DNA of 64,000 nt from Tigriopus japonicus (taxonomy: Eukaryota; Arthropoda; Copepoda; Harpacticoida; Harpacticidae), in NCBI GenBank assembly GCA_010645155.1, contig CM021313.1, positions 2,702,660-2,766,659 on the forward strand. Direction: 5' to 3'. Within the stretch, counting starts at the first letter, position 1. Each line of letters opens with the position of its first letter. The position numbers and the translations under genes were made by a program. Positions 26,101 to 35,861 of the stretch are shown in pieces. The notes beneath the pieces are model-generated. The model was not told the origin of the DNA. It made no database searches and saw only the letters and a list, made by a program, of their open reading frames with translations.

Positions 26101-28105
26101 AGTTCTTATTGGTGTCCCCCATCTAGTTCCTATTCCCACATTCTTTATTTTACTCAGACTTTCGGGGCTCAAGGATTGGCCGAGAGGATCCCATATTCTT
26201 CTTGTCTCTTGAAAATTCGGAATAGTTCCTACAATTCGCAATTTTCGGAGGATTTCCCACCTATTATCCAAAAAATACTTTCTGCACCCTTACCTCATAA
26301 AATACATTTTTGAAAAATAATATATAAAATTCGCGCTATCTTTATTGGCTCTATTGTGTTCGCACTCTCTTTTGATCTGCACTATTGCTACAGCGTCTTG
26401 CAGATATATTCGGACGAAGTTTAACTGCCTCCAGATCAATAAGTAGAGCAAGTAGAGAGTCAGTTAATGTTTCATATGAAAGCCCAACTAATTAAGAACA
26501 CATTTATTCAATATGCTGCCCCTCCCTCTCAATCATCCTTTCAATCCTGGGCCGGAAGGACTTGCAGGCATTGATGACCTCTGCGGGATCAATGGCAGCC
26601 CACTTACAGGTGGTGGAGGTCTTGAGGGCATTGATCCTGTTGTGGCTGGTAGCTCAGACCTCCCTCTCTAACTTACCTAGAAGTAGTAATCCAGAGGATT
26701 CCTGTCAGGTGAGTTAGGGGCCAGGTCTTGGGTTCACAGAACTTGATGTTGCTGATGTTGAGGAGATTCTAGGTGTTCTTGGCCTTGTGGGCCGGGGATG
26801 AGTCTTGCTGGAAGATGAACTTGGTACCATTGGCCTCCTGCACCATCCACAGGATCACCACGGTTTTCATCACCTCACAGTACCTGCCTGCGCCCACCCT
26901 CTCTTTGGGGTTGAAGAAGAAGGGTGGCATCACGGACCCGTTGCTCCCCAAGACGCCCAGGGTCATCACAAAGGCCGGATATTTGCTGGTGAAACTGAGG
27001 GACCGTGGACTTGTTGCTAGCCACCCACCTGTTGTTCTGGACATTATGTGACCTGTCCCCTGTCCAATTCTTCTCATCACTGAAAAATTGATTCTTCACC
27101 CATGAGACTTCAGGTCGTTGAACAGCTTTGTCCCATTCTCCACCCTCTTGGCCCTCATGTCACTAGTGAGGATATGGCGGGTGTAGAGCATGTGGGAATG
27201 TATCTTCAGGTCGCTGTTGATGGCCCTTAGGATGGTCAACACACTCACATCTCTGTTTTTCCCAGTGTTGACATTGAGGTCCCCGGAGAGGCCTTATTCG
27301 ATCTCTTGAGGCCAGCTACAAACCTGGGTGTCCTCTTCTTGTCACTTGGAGGTGCTTGGCCACTCCCTCACAATGACTGCTAGCTTGTTAGTTGTTACCC
27401 GCGCGGGCCATTTCAATGATCACTGCTCTCCTTGTTTGCTCCATTGTTATGTTGGGAACAATTGTGCCAAAATGGTACTATTTGAAAGCTAATAATGCAA
27501 CCTTTCCAATGCTATATAAATGAATTCGCTTCTAGCTCTACTTTTTGGTCTGGGAGCAGTTAAACTTTGTCCGGATTTATCTGGAAGACACTGAGTGCCG
27601 CAAATCATACATACTAATTGTAATGAGTAATGACAATTACTTAGAATTGGTTAGTATTGTGTTGAAGAAAGATTATGGAAAGTGCTCAGTGACTTCGTCC
27701 GAACATTTTTAAGGAGTCTCTATCACAATTGTAGAATTTCTAATCCTTGAAAAATATCACAATTGTTACTTCCAAGTAAAGCTGGTTTTCATTTTAGTCG
27801 AGGTTGGAAATGGAAATGTGAACCTAGGCTATCACGTCGAAAATGAAAAGGCTCCATCTACAACGCTCCCACCCTTGACGAATGGGAAGGTCCACTCATC
27901 TCAAAGCAATGGAACCATGCCGTCAGGCATTATTCTCAAACCTAGTGAAGTAGAAGAAGGCTCGTTCGTTAACAAGGAAGAAAAAACAAAGAAGTCCAAG
28001 AAAGAGAAGAAAGAAAAGAAAGAAAACAAGGAGAAGAAGAAGAAAAAAGAAAAAGACAAGAAAAAGAAGAAAGAAAAAAATAGGGACAAAGGAAATCAAG
28101 AATAG
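11144..28105 (+). CDS. iav: TRPV channel subunit Inactive (OSM-9/Iav type), complete, 17 exons
   Basis: Exons: 11144-11308, 12942-13055, 13190-13292, 13424-13546, 13604-13699, 13985-14428, 14494-14752, 14863-14968, 15040-15212, 15451-15661, 15884-16045, 16119-16289, 16401-16540, 21533-21786, 21914-21958, 22086-22256, 27798-28105. All introns are GT-AG with matching phases; the total of 3045 nt gives 1014 residues plus TAG. The start is MGNC, a possible myristoylation site. Ankyrin repeats span about 125-290 ([32 protein letters not shown]). Six TM segments follow: S1 about 394-410, S2 436-455, S3 476-495, S4 510-528, S5 534-568, S6 610-641. The pore loop [15 protein letters not shown] sits near 584-598. 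The motifs EFWRYSN and NWGSAM identify the Inactive rather than the Nanchung branch. In insects Inactive pairs with Nanchung in chordotonal (hearing, proprioceptive) cilia. The tail ends in a Lys/Glu-rich run. Exon 15 is only 45 nt. Confidence 0.92.
12449..12542. mobile_element. Tiny Tc1/mariner-type MITE in iav intron 1
   Basis: CACACTGGGTCCGAT at 12449 and its reverse complement ending at 12542 bound a 94-bp segment. TA dinucleotides flank both ends (12447-12448 and 12543-12544), as in Tc1/mariner insertions. There is no coding capacity. Confidence 0.6.
17505..18566. repeat. Direct repeat pair of about 82 bp in iav intron 13
   Basis: The sequence at 17505-17587 (starting ACAACGGTTTGGGATACAC and ending GTAATGCCTC) recurs at 18485-18566 with a few differences. 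The roughly 900 bp between holds AT-rich DNA and the tRNA-like sequence at 18321-18421. This may be a duplicated segment or two copies of a dispersed repeat. Confidence 0.6.
18321..18421 (-). pseudogene. tRNA-like sequence, Ser/Leu type (pseudogene or SINE head)
   Basis: The minus strand reads GCCAGAGTGGTCGCG (A-box-like) near its start and GTAGGTTCGAATCCTG (B-box-like) near its end. A long middle part suggests the variable arm of a class II tRNA. The acceptor stem does not close cleanly and the anticodon arm is imperfect, so a functional tRNA is unlikely. Confidence 0.45.
20301..20442. repeat. Near-perfect 50-bp hairpin in iav intron 13
   Basis: The arm at 20309-20358 (from GCACATGCAACGGAG) pairs with 20385-20434 with a single mismatch. 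The 26-base loop itself starts CAGCTGC and ends GCAGCT, adding a small inner stem. It is much cleaner than the older foldback elements nearby. It could be a young foldback insertion or give a transcribed hairpin RNA. Confidence 0.8.
20826..20905 (-). pseudogene. tRNA-like sequence (pseudogene or SINE head)
   Basis: On the minus strand GGGGTGAGGTATGGCGTAG resembles an acceptor 5' arm plus A box, GGAGTTCGATCCCAG is a good B box, and the 3' end GGCCCCC can pair with the 5' GGGG. A second B-box-like string, GGTTCGATCG, lies on the same strand at about 20682-20697. The sequence is too degenerate for an anticodon call. Confidence 0.4.
23070..23435. mobile_element. Foldback element in iav intron 16
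   Basis: Outer arms containing AATTCAATTGCGTTCTTCTG (left) and its near complement (right, 23390-23415) enclose a second complementary pair (TTTCAGCTCAATCAAATG near 23155 against 23323-23345). The arms are imperfect, so the element is fairly old. There is no coding capacity. Confidence 0.6.
23613..25145. repeat. Pair of about 45-bp direct repeats
   Basis: CCGAGATGGACTTAGTCG preceded by GCCATCTATTGA/TCCATCTATTGA-like sequence occurs at about 23610-23657 and about 25097-25145. These are probably fragments of one dispersed repeat family. Confidence 0.45.
24260..24570 (+). mobile_element. hAT MITE, family B, copy 1
   Basis: It starts TAGTGATGGGTTTCGAG and ends with the complement, TCGAAATCCATCAGTA. 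A perfect 8-bp TSD ATGTATTG lies at 24252-24259 and 24571-24578. Related copies are at 30553-30850 and 52908-53205. Confidence 0.9.
25874..26271 (-). other. Unassigned minus-strand open frames with a repeated motif
   Basis: Two minus-strand frames carry a related motif: [17 protein letters not shown] and [17 protein letters not shown], about 95 bp apart. A good donor (ACCAAG/GGTAAGC) follows the first copy near 26010. No family is recognised and the segment lies antisense in an iav intron. It may be a remnant of a mobile or duplicated exon. Confidence 0.25.
26391..27593 (-). mobile_element. Degenerate mariner element
   Basis: Terminal inverted repeats of about 59 bp lie at 26391-26450 and 27536-27593. 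The minus strand between them encodes mariner transposase pieces: FFSDEKNW with the first Asp (about 27080), [21 protein letters not shown] with the second Asp (about 26800), and GIPLDYYF with the third Asp (about 26700), a DD34D pattern. A premature TAG follows KAKNT near 26769 and there are frame breaks upstream, so it is dead. Confidence 0.85.
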
Positions 28106-28463
28106 TAATGCATTTTTCGTGGGGAACACCCCTGGAGAGCCTCTTTAAAGCTTGAAACTAATTCGTTTTGATCCATGGCAATGGATAAAACAAGTTAATG
28201 AACGAGAGGCAAGTTAATAAATGAGACCATTGATAGAGCTCTTTTTCAATTTGATTGTGTGAGCTTTTAGGGTCTCTTGTGTTCAAAGAAGCTTTAAAAA
28301 GTTTGGCCGCACTCCAAAAATGTTTCGTAAGGTGGAAGGATGGAGCTAAATTCCAGTCTCATTCTAGTTCTATATTTAAAAATCGGATCATTCTAAATTT
28401 TTTGGATTTAGTCCAATTAAAAGCCATGTGCAGTCAAAGCTAGATACAAAAACACACAATATA

Positions 28464-28469
28464 TGAATA
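28464..28469 (+). terminator. Candidate polyadenylation signal of iav
   Basis: AATAAA lies about 360 bp downstream of the iav stop codon and is followed by AT-rich sequence. It is the clearest of the signals downstream of the stop; usage cannot be shown from sequence alone. Confidence 0.35.
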
Positions 28470-28939
28470 AAATATTCCCTAGCATTACCTGGGATGAAAT
28501 GAAAGTCCACGCTTTAAAGGATCATGAACTAAATTAAACAAATGTTGTTTATTTAGAAGAATTATCTATTAATATAGTGTAGGAATTGGTGAGTTAGCCG
28601 CGGGGTACACAGTAAACGGTTAAGAAGCTCATGGGGAAAAGGGTCCACTTGATCAAATTGCTGGACCTTTTTGAAGCCTCACGTGTTTGCCGTTGTTGTT
28701 GTCGCCATCAAACCAGGAACTTCAAGTTAAAACAAAACTGATTTTGCAATCAAATTTATTTTCTTAAATTAGCCATAGGATGTAAATTAATGTTAAATTA
28801 ATTCTTCACGGATTGGCGGGGAGGACTTGGACGAACCCAAGGGAACTACAACATAAAGTAGGTTTCAAAAATGTTTGAGTGGAGTCAAACGAATGCAGCT
28901 GGGGATTTGGAGGCCAAACTGGCCAAGGATGGTTCAGAG

Positions 28940-30416
28940 CAGGATTGCCAGGTCTTCGTCGGCTCTTATCGCCAGATTTGCCACCGAAATTCGCCAGAAT
29001 TCGCCACCTCATTTCAAAAATCGCCAGATTTTCGCCAAATTCTTTTTACTAACAACCTTATGTACATAAGCAGTCAATCATGCTGAATTAATTTTCAAGG
29101 AATGCCTCAAATGGTTAATTCTTCAGTTTTGTTTTTCAACTTTCATTTCAACTTTTATCTTTTGATACAGATTTCACGAAAGAGAGTCTCGAAGAAAAAC
29201 AAAATGCCTCCACATTGACGTTCCTTCATAAACATATATATTTGTATAAACTATACTTACAACGAGTTTTAGCTTGTAATTTGTGAACAAATTTGAAATT
29301 TTATTGATGCTAAATAACAAAATCTTTCGGACTCTTTTCTGAAATGCAATGAAATTTATAACTCATCAAAAGCAATGTTAATGGTATTAAGTTAACGAAA
29401 TCTGACCAAATGCCATTTCAAAATCCCAAAATGTGACTTGATCACTCAAATCGTAAAAAAACATTTTCAACACCAATGACATGTTCATGCCCTGTATTCT
29501 AATTATATGATAATAGATTGAGTAGTAAACCATAAAGAGGACGTGACTAAAACCAAACTGGGGCAATCGCAAAATAATAGATTATGCACATACAGTTAGT
29601 TAGTTATGTGTATTTTAATTGACCCTACCATTAGGAAAATCAAATTGGGAATTTTTCAAAATCAATTACGCACGCGTTAGCCGTAGCTTTTGACTTCATG
29701 ACTTCCCAAACCCTCTTGTTAAAAATTCTAGTCTGCATTTTTTAACCGATTTTAATTGGTACACAGAATGTCATTCCATGTAAATGTCAAAAAAAGGTGA
29801 AACCCGAGTAGGGAAAAGTCATGTCTGATAAAAGTATTGGTCTGTAAGGGAGTTGGAATTAGCGGCCCGATTAAGTCCCTGAACTTACGGCAGGTGACAA
29901 ATATTGGATAACAAGTCGTCTAGATGAAACTTAAAAATTTAAAATGGGTCGGCTAATGGATAGATTCGTCATTTCTACAACAAAAGAGCGAACCAAACTT
30001 TCTTGTTCTTGGTAAAAGTACAATCAATTCATGGAACAATACTTTGGTCAAAGCTCTCTCTCTTTAGTGAGTGTCATCTAAAATATTTAATCCTTGGTTT
30101 TTAGTCAGAATGAAAGACAAAATCATTAAGAGAGAATCAAAATTTGCCTTATTTTTCGCCAATTTTCCCCGATTTCGCCTTATTTTTCGCCAATTTTCCC
30201 CGATTTCGCCTTATTTTTCGCCAATTTTCCCCGATTTCGCCTTATTTTTCGCCAAAATTGCTAATTTCGCCGAATTTATCGCCAGAAATACTAAAATCGC
30301 CAGATTTATCGCCAGATCAGCTGATTTCGCCAGATTAATTTTTCTATCGCTAGACACGTTTCAAAATCGCCTGATTCGTGAAATCTGGCGATAAAAATCG
30401 CCAGTTGGCAACCCTG
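28940..30416. mobile_element. hAT element with TCGCCAGA subterminal repeats
   Basis: It starts CAGGATTGCCAG and ends TTGGCAACCCTG (complement CAGGGTTGCCAA). The perfect 8-bp TSD GTTCAGAG is at 28932-28939 and 30417-30424. Both subterminal regions are full of TCGCCAGA/TTTCGCC strings, typical of transposase-binding repeats. Three exact 31-bp tandem units lie at 30146-30238. No transposase is recognisable, so it is non-autonomous. Confidence 0.9.
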
Positions 30417-30552
30417 GTTCAGAGCTAAGCTCGAACATTTCATAGTTTAAGTTTGCTTCGCGGTGGAAAAGTTCTTGTTTCGATTGATTGTCAAAACGAA
30501 GAATGTGAATTAGGCTCGAGAATTGTAATTAAGTTTTGTGGAGGGTTGCGAC

Positions 30553-30850
30553 TACTGATGTGTTTCGAGTTGGATTCTTGGCAAAGTTTTGCCATTTTGG
30601 TTTTTAGGGTCAATAATGTGACCACAACAAAACTTCTCAACAGGCAATAGACCTTATTTACCATAAAATATGGCAGCACTGCCAACTGGAAATCCATTTT
30701 GGATGGAACTCAAATCGAACTAGTTCGAGTGTTGCCAAATTGGTCCCTGTTTAGGTCTCTTCAAAAAAGTTCAATGCAACCTGCCCTTATTAACAACGAT
30801 AAACTTCCGAGTCAAAACTGGCAGCACTCCTGGTTCGAAACACATCACTA
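30553..30850 (-). mobile_element. hAT MITE, family B, copy 2
   Basis: It has ends TACTGATGTGTTTCGAG and TCGAAACACATCACTA, and shares its interior with the copies at 24260 and 52908 (in reverse orientation). The putative TSD (GTTGCGAC against GTCTCGAC) matches at 6 of 8 positions, so this looks like an older insertion. Confidence 0.8.
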
Positions 30851-30899
30851 GTCTCGACTTTGACGCATCCCTAGCCATTTTAGCCTCTGAATCCCTGGC

Positions 30900-32484
30900 T
30901 GAATTCGTTTAATTACACACATCCATTGCAACAGTTTTCCTTTTTCCTCACTTTGTTTAATCATCGATGTAAATTTTTATTCTTCAAGAGACAAGCTCTA
31001 GAAACTCAGTCAAAGAACTGAAAGGAATGCCAAAATGTCAAAAGACCAATGTTTTTAAACGAATTTGCCAAGTGCAAAGAAGAGAAATTACTGAATTCAA
31101 GATTTTTTTCCAATGAAGAATGTTAATTGAAAGTTACAAAAATCGCCACTAGATGGAGCCAAAACAGGGGCAAAAACCCTTGATATCAGATCTATCCTCA
31201 ACTTTGATTTGTTACCAAAATTGCAGCTTCCATCTTAAAAAATGGATTTCTCTTCATATTTCGAGTCTTTTGGAGCTCAGCTACGATATTAGGCCAGATG
31301 TTTTGTGTATTCCAAGGTGTGCTAGCAAAGTTGACTTCGAGGCGACTTCAAGTCAGTTTCAGCCGTTTTGTTGATAGCATAAGCTTTCTTGAATCAGAAG
31401 TACACCAAGCAACTCATGAAAAAGAGAAGTGTACCACTGGTGCCAAGGTGCAACAAGTAGATACGTCAACAATTTTCCAACGCTCATATGTTTAGCATGC
31501 ACAAACATGTGCTAGTTCCATTGACTTCAAGTAAGCTTCTAGCAAGCTGGGTCGTTATTTGGGCTTAGCATCAGGTTTAATTGATGAGAGGTTCTCCGAG
31601 AAGCACGCCTAGAGAGGAGCATTCCAACGTTGTGGAAGCACTCCCATTTGAATACTTCAACGCTGATCAATCGAACTGCAAGCGAACTTCCTTCCAGTGT
31701 TTCCTTAAATTAGCTGCCACAATTTGCATGCTCCTGTGAGATCAATCAATGTTTTGAGTTGAATGGAGTAATATGAAATAAAGAAGGAGAAATGTGGAAT
31801 AGCTGAACCAGCGGGCAATTAGTGTTTCGAGAGGATGAATTTACGATCATAGATGTAGAGGCACTTCTAGGTTGGAATGAGAGACTTACTTTTCAAAATG
31901 GCAGCTGTCTCAACAAAACCAGCCAATTGAACTACGAAGTGTACTAACAAGTACACTTTCTAGAGTTGCCATCAAAACATATGCTCACACCATTTACTTG
32001 AGCTGGACGATTCATATTGCGTTTGGCACGATTTGTCAAAATTGCAACCAACAAACTATCAGAGTGCCACAAGTTCAAATTGAATTAGTATATGAAATCA
32101 CTGAATGCGATTTGGTTGGGTTGCAGAAATCTTCAAAGGAGCTGTGTTTATAAAGTTAATGAAAAGTTTACTTTCAAGTAGACTTTGGAGCATACCTTCA
32201 AGTAAACTAGCAAGCATTCCAAGACCAATACAACCAAAACATATGACCTATTATTGTGTTCAAAAAGTAAAAAGTCACACTGAGTAATCACAAATTGAGG
32301 CTAAATATTTACCAGAAGCACCCACAAATGTTTCTATCTCAAGATGGCTCTGATTGTCATTTTTCTCTAAGATTGAAGCTCAACTTTGCTTCCTTAAGAA
32401 GGCTTGCTCTGATGGCGAGTTGTTCATTTTGAGAACAAGAGAGGATACCCTAGTAGGATGTGTTAAGGTCCCGGCTAGTCTCGG
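30900..32484. other. Intergenic region, no gene seen
   Basis: About 1.6 kb of moderately AT-rich sequence. The short open frames in it lack recognisable domains, paired splice sites or homology to each other. No structured repeat was found. Confidence 0.4.
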
Positions 32485-32708
32485 CTATTGGGTCCTTTAA
32501 GGAGCAGCTGACTGGGAGGTCACAGTACATAAGACTGGGAGGTCACCTTAGTAATACAGCTCCAGAAATTGCACCCTGACACAAACATGTGACCCATTTT
32601 CGAGCTTCTAAAGGTATATTGGACACATTAGAACAGAAATTTTGTGCATCAAAGCTCAAAGGTTGCACGTGATTTCCATTTCACTGGTTGCGCTTGAAGG
32701 ACTCAATA
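32485..32708 (-). repeat. Dispersed 224-bp repeat, copy 2
   Basis: Reverse-orientation copy of the sequence at 4623-4846. It is followed at 32790-32860 by GGTTAGGTT-rich sequence, matching the CCTAAC-rich flank of copy 1, so the repeat unit probably includes that part. Confidence 0.7.
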
Positions 32709-33048
32709 ATCTCACTGCCGATTTCCTGAGGTTGCGTGATCTATTTCTGTAAAACAGAAACGTTAGAAAGAAAGTTAAGTTGGATTACATTCTAATGTGT
32801 TACATTTGGTTAAGTTTTAGGTTAGGTTTTAAGTTAGGATAGGTTAGGTTTTAAAATGGAGTCCCACAACTTGGGATTTTTTCAATGTGAGATAATAGGT
32901 AAGAGCGTTGAGGGCATGCTAAATCATGTAAGAGCCATCTAGGTGAAGCATATGTTGTTTTCTTTAAAATCCTAAATATCCGGGCCACTTATCGGGTCCT
33001 AAAACGAGTTGACGACTTGTTATTGGTCAGTATATTATATGTAATTAC

Positions 33049-33528
33049 TACTGATGCGAACAAGTTGGCCATTTCGTTGTTTGTTTGTATATTTGGTTGG
33101 GTTTTCAGAATATTTGTTTGTTTGGGGTAAATTTGTACCTTTCCCCAATAAAACAGTGTTGCTGTCAAGATTTGTCATGATTTGTAAAAGCGAGTGTCTA
33201 ATTATTATTTTGGCAACAATAATTTTGACATTGAAAAATTAATATTGAAATGATTTGTTGGTCCAAGAGATATATTCCATGCAAATGGAAAACTTACTTT
33301 TGCCTTTCGATTTTTTTTCAAGACTTTGATTTTCTTTTGACCTTTTTCAACTCGTAAGGGATGTCATTTTTGGCAGCCCTGTTTTTCGGGGACACCAAAA
33401 CAAACAACAGCTGTTGACTTCTCTTTCCAATTTGTTTGTCCTTTGTTTGTGATTTCTATTTGCTTGGTATGCTGTCGTTTGTTTGTCTTTACTTGTTCTT
33501 TGTTATATTTGTTTGCTTTCCAGCAGTA
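33049..33528. mobile_element. hAT element with GTTTG-rich ends
   Basis: It starts TACTGATGCGAACAAG and ends TTTCCAGCAGTA. The perfect 8-bp TSD GTAATTAC is at 33041-33048 and 33529-33536. GTTTGTTTG strings near both ends recall the large hAT copies X and Y. At 480 bp it is non-autonomous. Confidence 0.88.
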
Positions 33529-34107
33529 GTAATTACTTCAAGAAATCTTTAGATTTCTTAGGCCATCAACCTTTTCAATAACGCGTAAGTACGCACGGCC
33601 AATCTGGCTTCCCTTAATGTTTTTGGATCTTTGTTCAACTAAGCAATTATTTTAATGATAGAAGGTTTTTAATGGATCGGTTGAAAACAACACTTCTAAT
33701 GTCTGTTTATAGTCTTAAGTTAAAAAAATAATATTTGTCCATAAAAAAATTAGATCGTGCCTTTCCTTGAATTTTTTCCAGTCAGTAGAAAAATATTGTG
33801 ACCATAGTGAATAAATGCGTTATAAAATCTAAATGAATATCGGAACATTGCGCAAGTTATGTGAATAATCACGTAACCTTACCGTGCCTTAAATCCTGTG
33901 GCGAATACCGTCCATAGCATAACACAGGCTGCGTGAGTTTAGGAATATGTTGCGACTGCACTCAAATGGCGACAAAAAGTCAAACAGCTTTTTGATTCCA
34001 GGGCCGTCTCTCTATCTCTAGGCTTGAAAATCGTCCGTTTATTCATTCATTCGTTCATCGTTTTTGCAATTAGCCATACATAAGCCGCAATTTCATCGCC
34101 TCAATCA

Positions 34108-35709
34108 ATGGGCAATCCTCGTGGCTCTAATTCGGAGGAGAGGGCGGTTCTTGTTGGATGCCATCCCCCGGCCCTGATCTCTTCCGAGGAAGAGGAATGT
34201 CGCCTCCAAGAAGGCTGCGGCCAAGATGGACCGCTTCGCTCGATTTTCTTGGCCGAGTTCCATCATGTCCAAGGACCCGTGATTCGCTGTGAGGCCACCA
34301 CCGATGGCGAACCCTTAATGACCAAGGACTTCTTTGACGCCACCAGCGTATTCATCATTCCCAAGATGAAGATGACCAATCGGACACTCACTTTCAACGT
34401 GAAAGGCATGAAAGTTTTGGGGTTTCCCGTGGTTATCTCGGACAAGAAATATCCACGAAATCAGTTCATGTTCAATGTGGGCTTTGTTTGTTACGACTGG
34501 TCGAGATCGGTGAGCATAATAATCTTGGACAAGAGACAGAAGACGTACGGTGTCAAGTTTTTTCTTTGAAACTTGGTTATTACATTGTAAAGCAAAAAAG
34601 GTGTCAAACCGTACCTTTCAGTATTCTTGTGGGGTTGCGCATTTTTTACTACCCCTAGTTTGGTACACTATTCAGACGGGAAGCGTCAAGTTCAAGATTT
34701 CGGTTGCAAAAAATATCAGAGAGAACCCGGATTTCCTCAAACTCGCTTTGTATCAGAGTAATTATTTGGCTTTCTATCGGATGCTGTAGCGTGACTTTTC
34801 TCATTTTTAGATACAATATGAATCGGCCTTGAAGAAGTTGTGCAAGTTCTTCCTAACCCTTGAACGTGAGGAGCAATCAATTTCAAAGAATGAAAACACA
34901 CCCAACATCTTAACCATGCTACAAAACACGTTGAGAGATTTAAATCTCAAGGGCAGTGCCATCACTAGTGCTGGTGACTATTTGTTACAACTGCAAGTGA
35001 TAGGAAACCCGCCAGATCCTCCAGTTGTGTACGATTATAGCGTTCCCGTATTGTATGATGTGTGGAATGACTTAAAACATGAAAATTTTGACCTCACCAC
35101 AAATAAGGTATGGGACCGGTTGTTTGCCATTTTTCACTCTACCTAATTGACCACTTTCGAGTTTTCTAGATCATTTCCCACATTGATGGAGTTCACACAG
35201 TTCGACGAATTGCCCAGCTTGCCCACGTTGATACCGGTCTGGTCAAGGTGTGCGTTCAAAACTTGACCTTTTTTGAACTCGTTAGAATCGTGTCAATATT
35301 TCGATTCTCCAATTGCTATTGCACAACAACCAAAGTCCGAGATATTTTGGACAAGCCGTCACTGCAAGCAGATATGCTTGAGCTGTGCGCATTGTCAGAG
35401 GAGCGCCCTAATATTCGGGCGATTTATCGCTTTGTTACGGAAATGAAACACGGCAAGACTATCCGGGCTTTAGTATTTCAATACCCCAATCTCGGCGTCG
35501 ACATCATGTGTTTAGTTCAATTTCTTTGTATCCATGGAATCATCCGGAGAGTCCATACTTACCCTTTCTTGGAGGTTCAAGGACAACCTCATGAGATCTA
35601 CAATGGTTGCATTCCATTGGACGACTTTTGCACAAAGTTGGGAATGTCTCCTGAAAACGCTGAAGAATATCTTGAGCGATCATTTAACGTCCAGTTTCTT
35701 AAAAAATAA
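34108..35709 (+). CDS. Nprl2: GATOR1 complex subunit NPRL2, complete, 3 exons
   Basis: Exons 34108-34509, 34811-35107 and 35170-35709 are all in phase 0 with GT-AG borders, giving 411 codons plus 1 shared frame check: 412 residues and TAA. NPRL2 with NPRL3 and DEPDC5 forms GATOR1, the GAP for Rag GTPases that switches off TORC1 when amino acids are scarce. The longin-like N-terminus reads FLAEFHHVQGPVIR (family: SEFHPxxGP), then KKYPRNQFMFNVGFVC (family: KKYSRNxxxFNLGFVC). The middle has PPDPPVVYDYSVPVL, and the C-terminal winged-helix region has ISHIDGVHTVRRIA and FRFSNCYCTTTKVRDIL. It is about 30 residues longer at the N-terminus than the usual 380, a Glu-rich leader before GPLRSIFLAEF; the first ATG was kept because it is in frame and open. 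Confidence 0.93.
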
Positions 35710-35861
35710 ACAAGCAGAAAGAACATTTGTTGTTGATGGATTTTTGTTTCCATAGAAGAACTAGATGTATTAGAGCAATCCATAATTCATTGAACAAATC
35801 ATAGATTCTAGTAGATTTTGAACCTGCTTGCAGAAAAATCATATCACATATATTTTTCGAT

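Noticed and set aside
27901..28129. Minus-strand Phe-rich open frames
   Set aside because: They are the antisense of the Lys-rich tail of iav exon 17.
34550..34789. Extra exon in Nprl2 intron 1
   Set aside because: Direct splicing of 34509 to 34811 keeps frame and fits the family spacing between GFVC and the KKL motif; an exon here would add unmatched residues.
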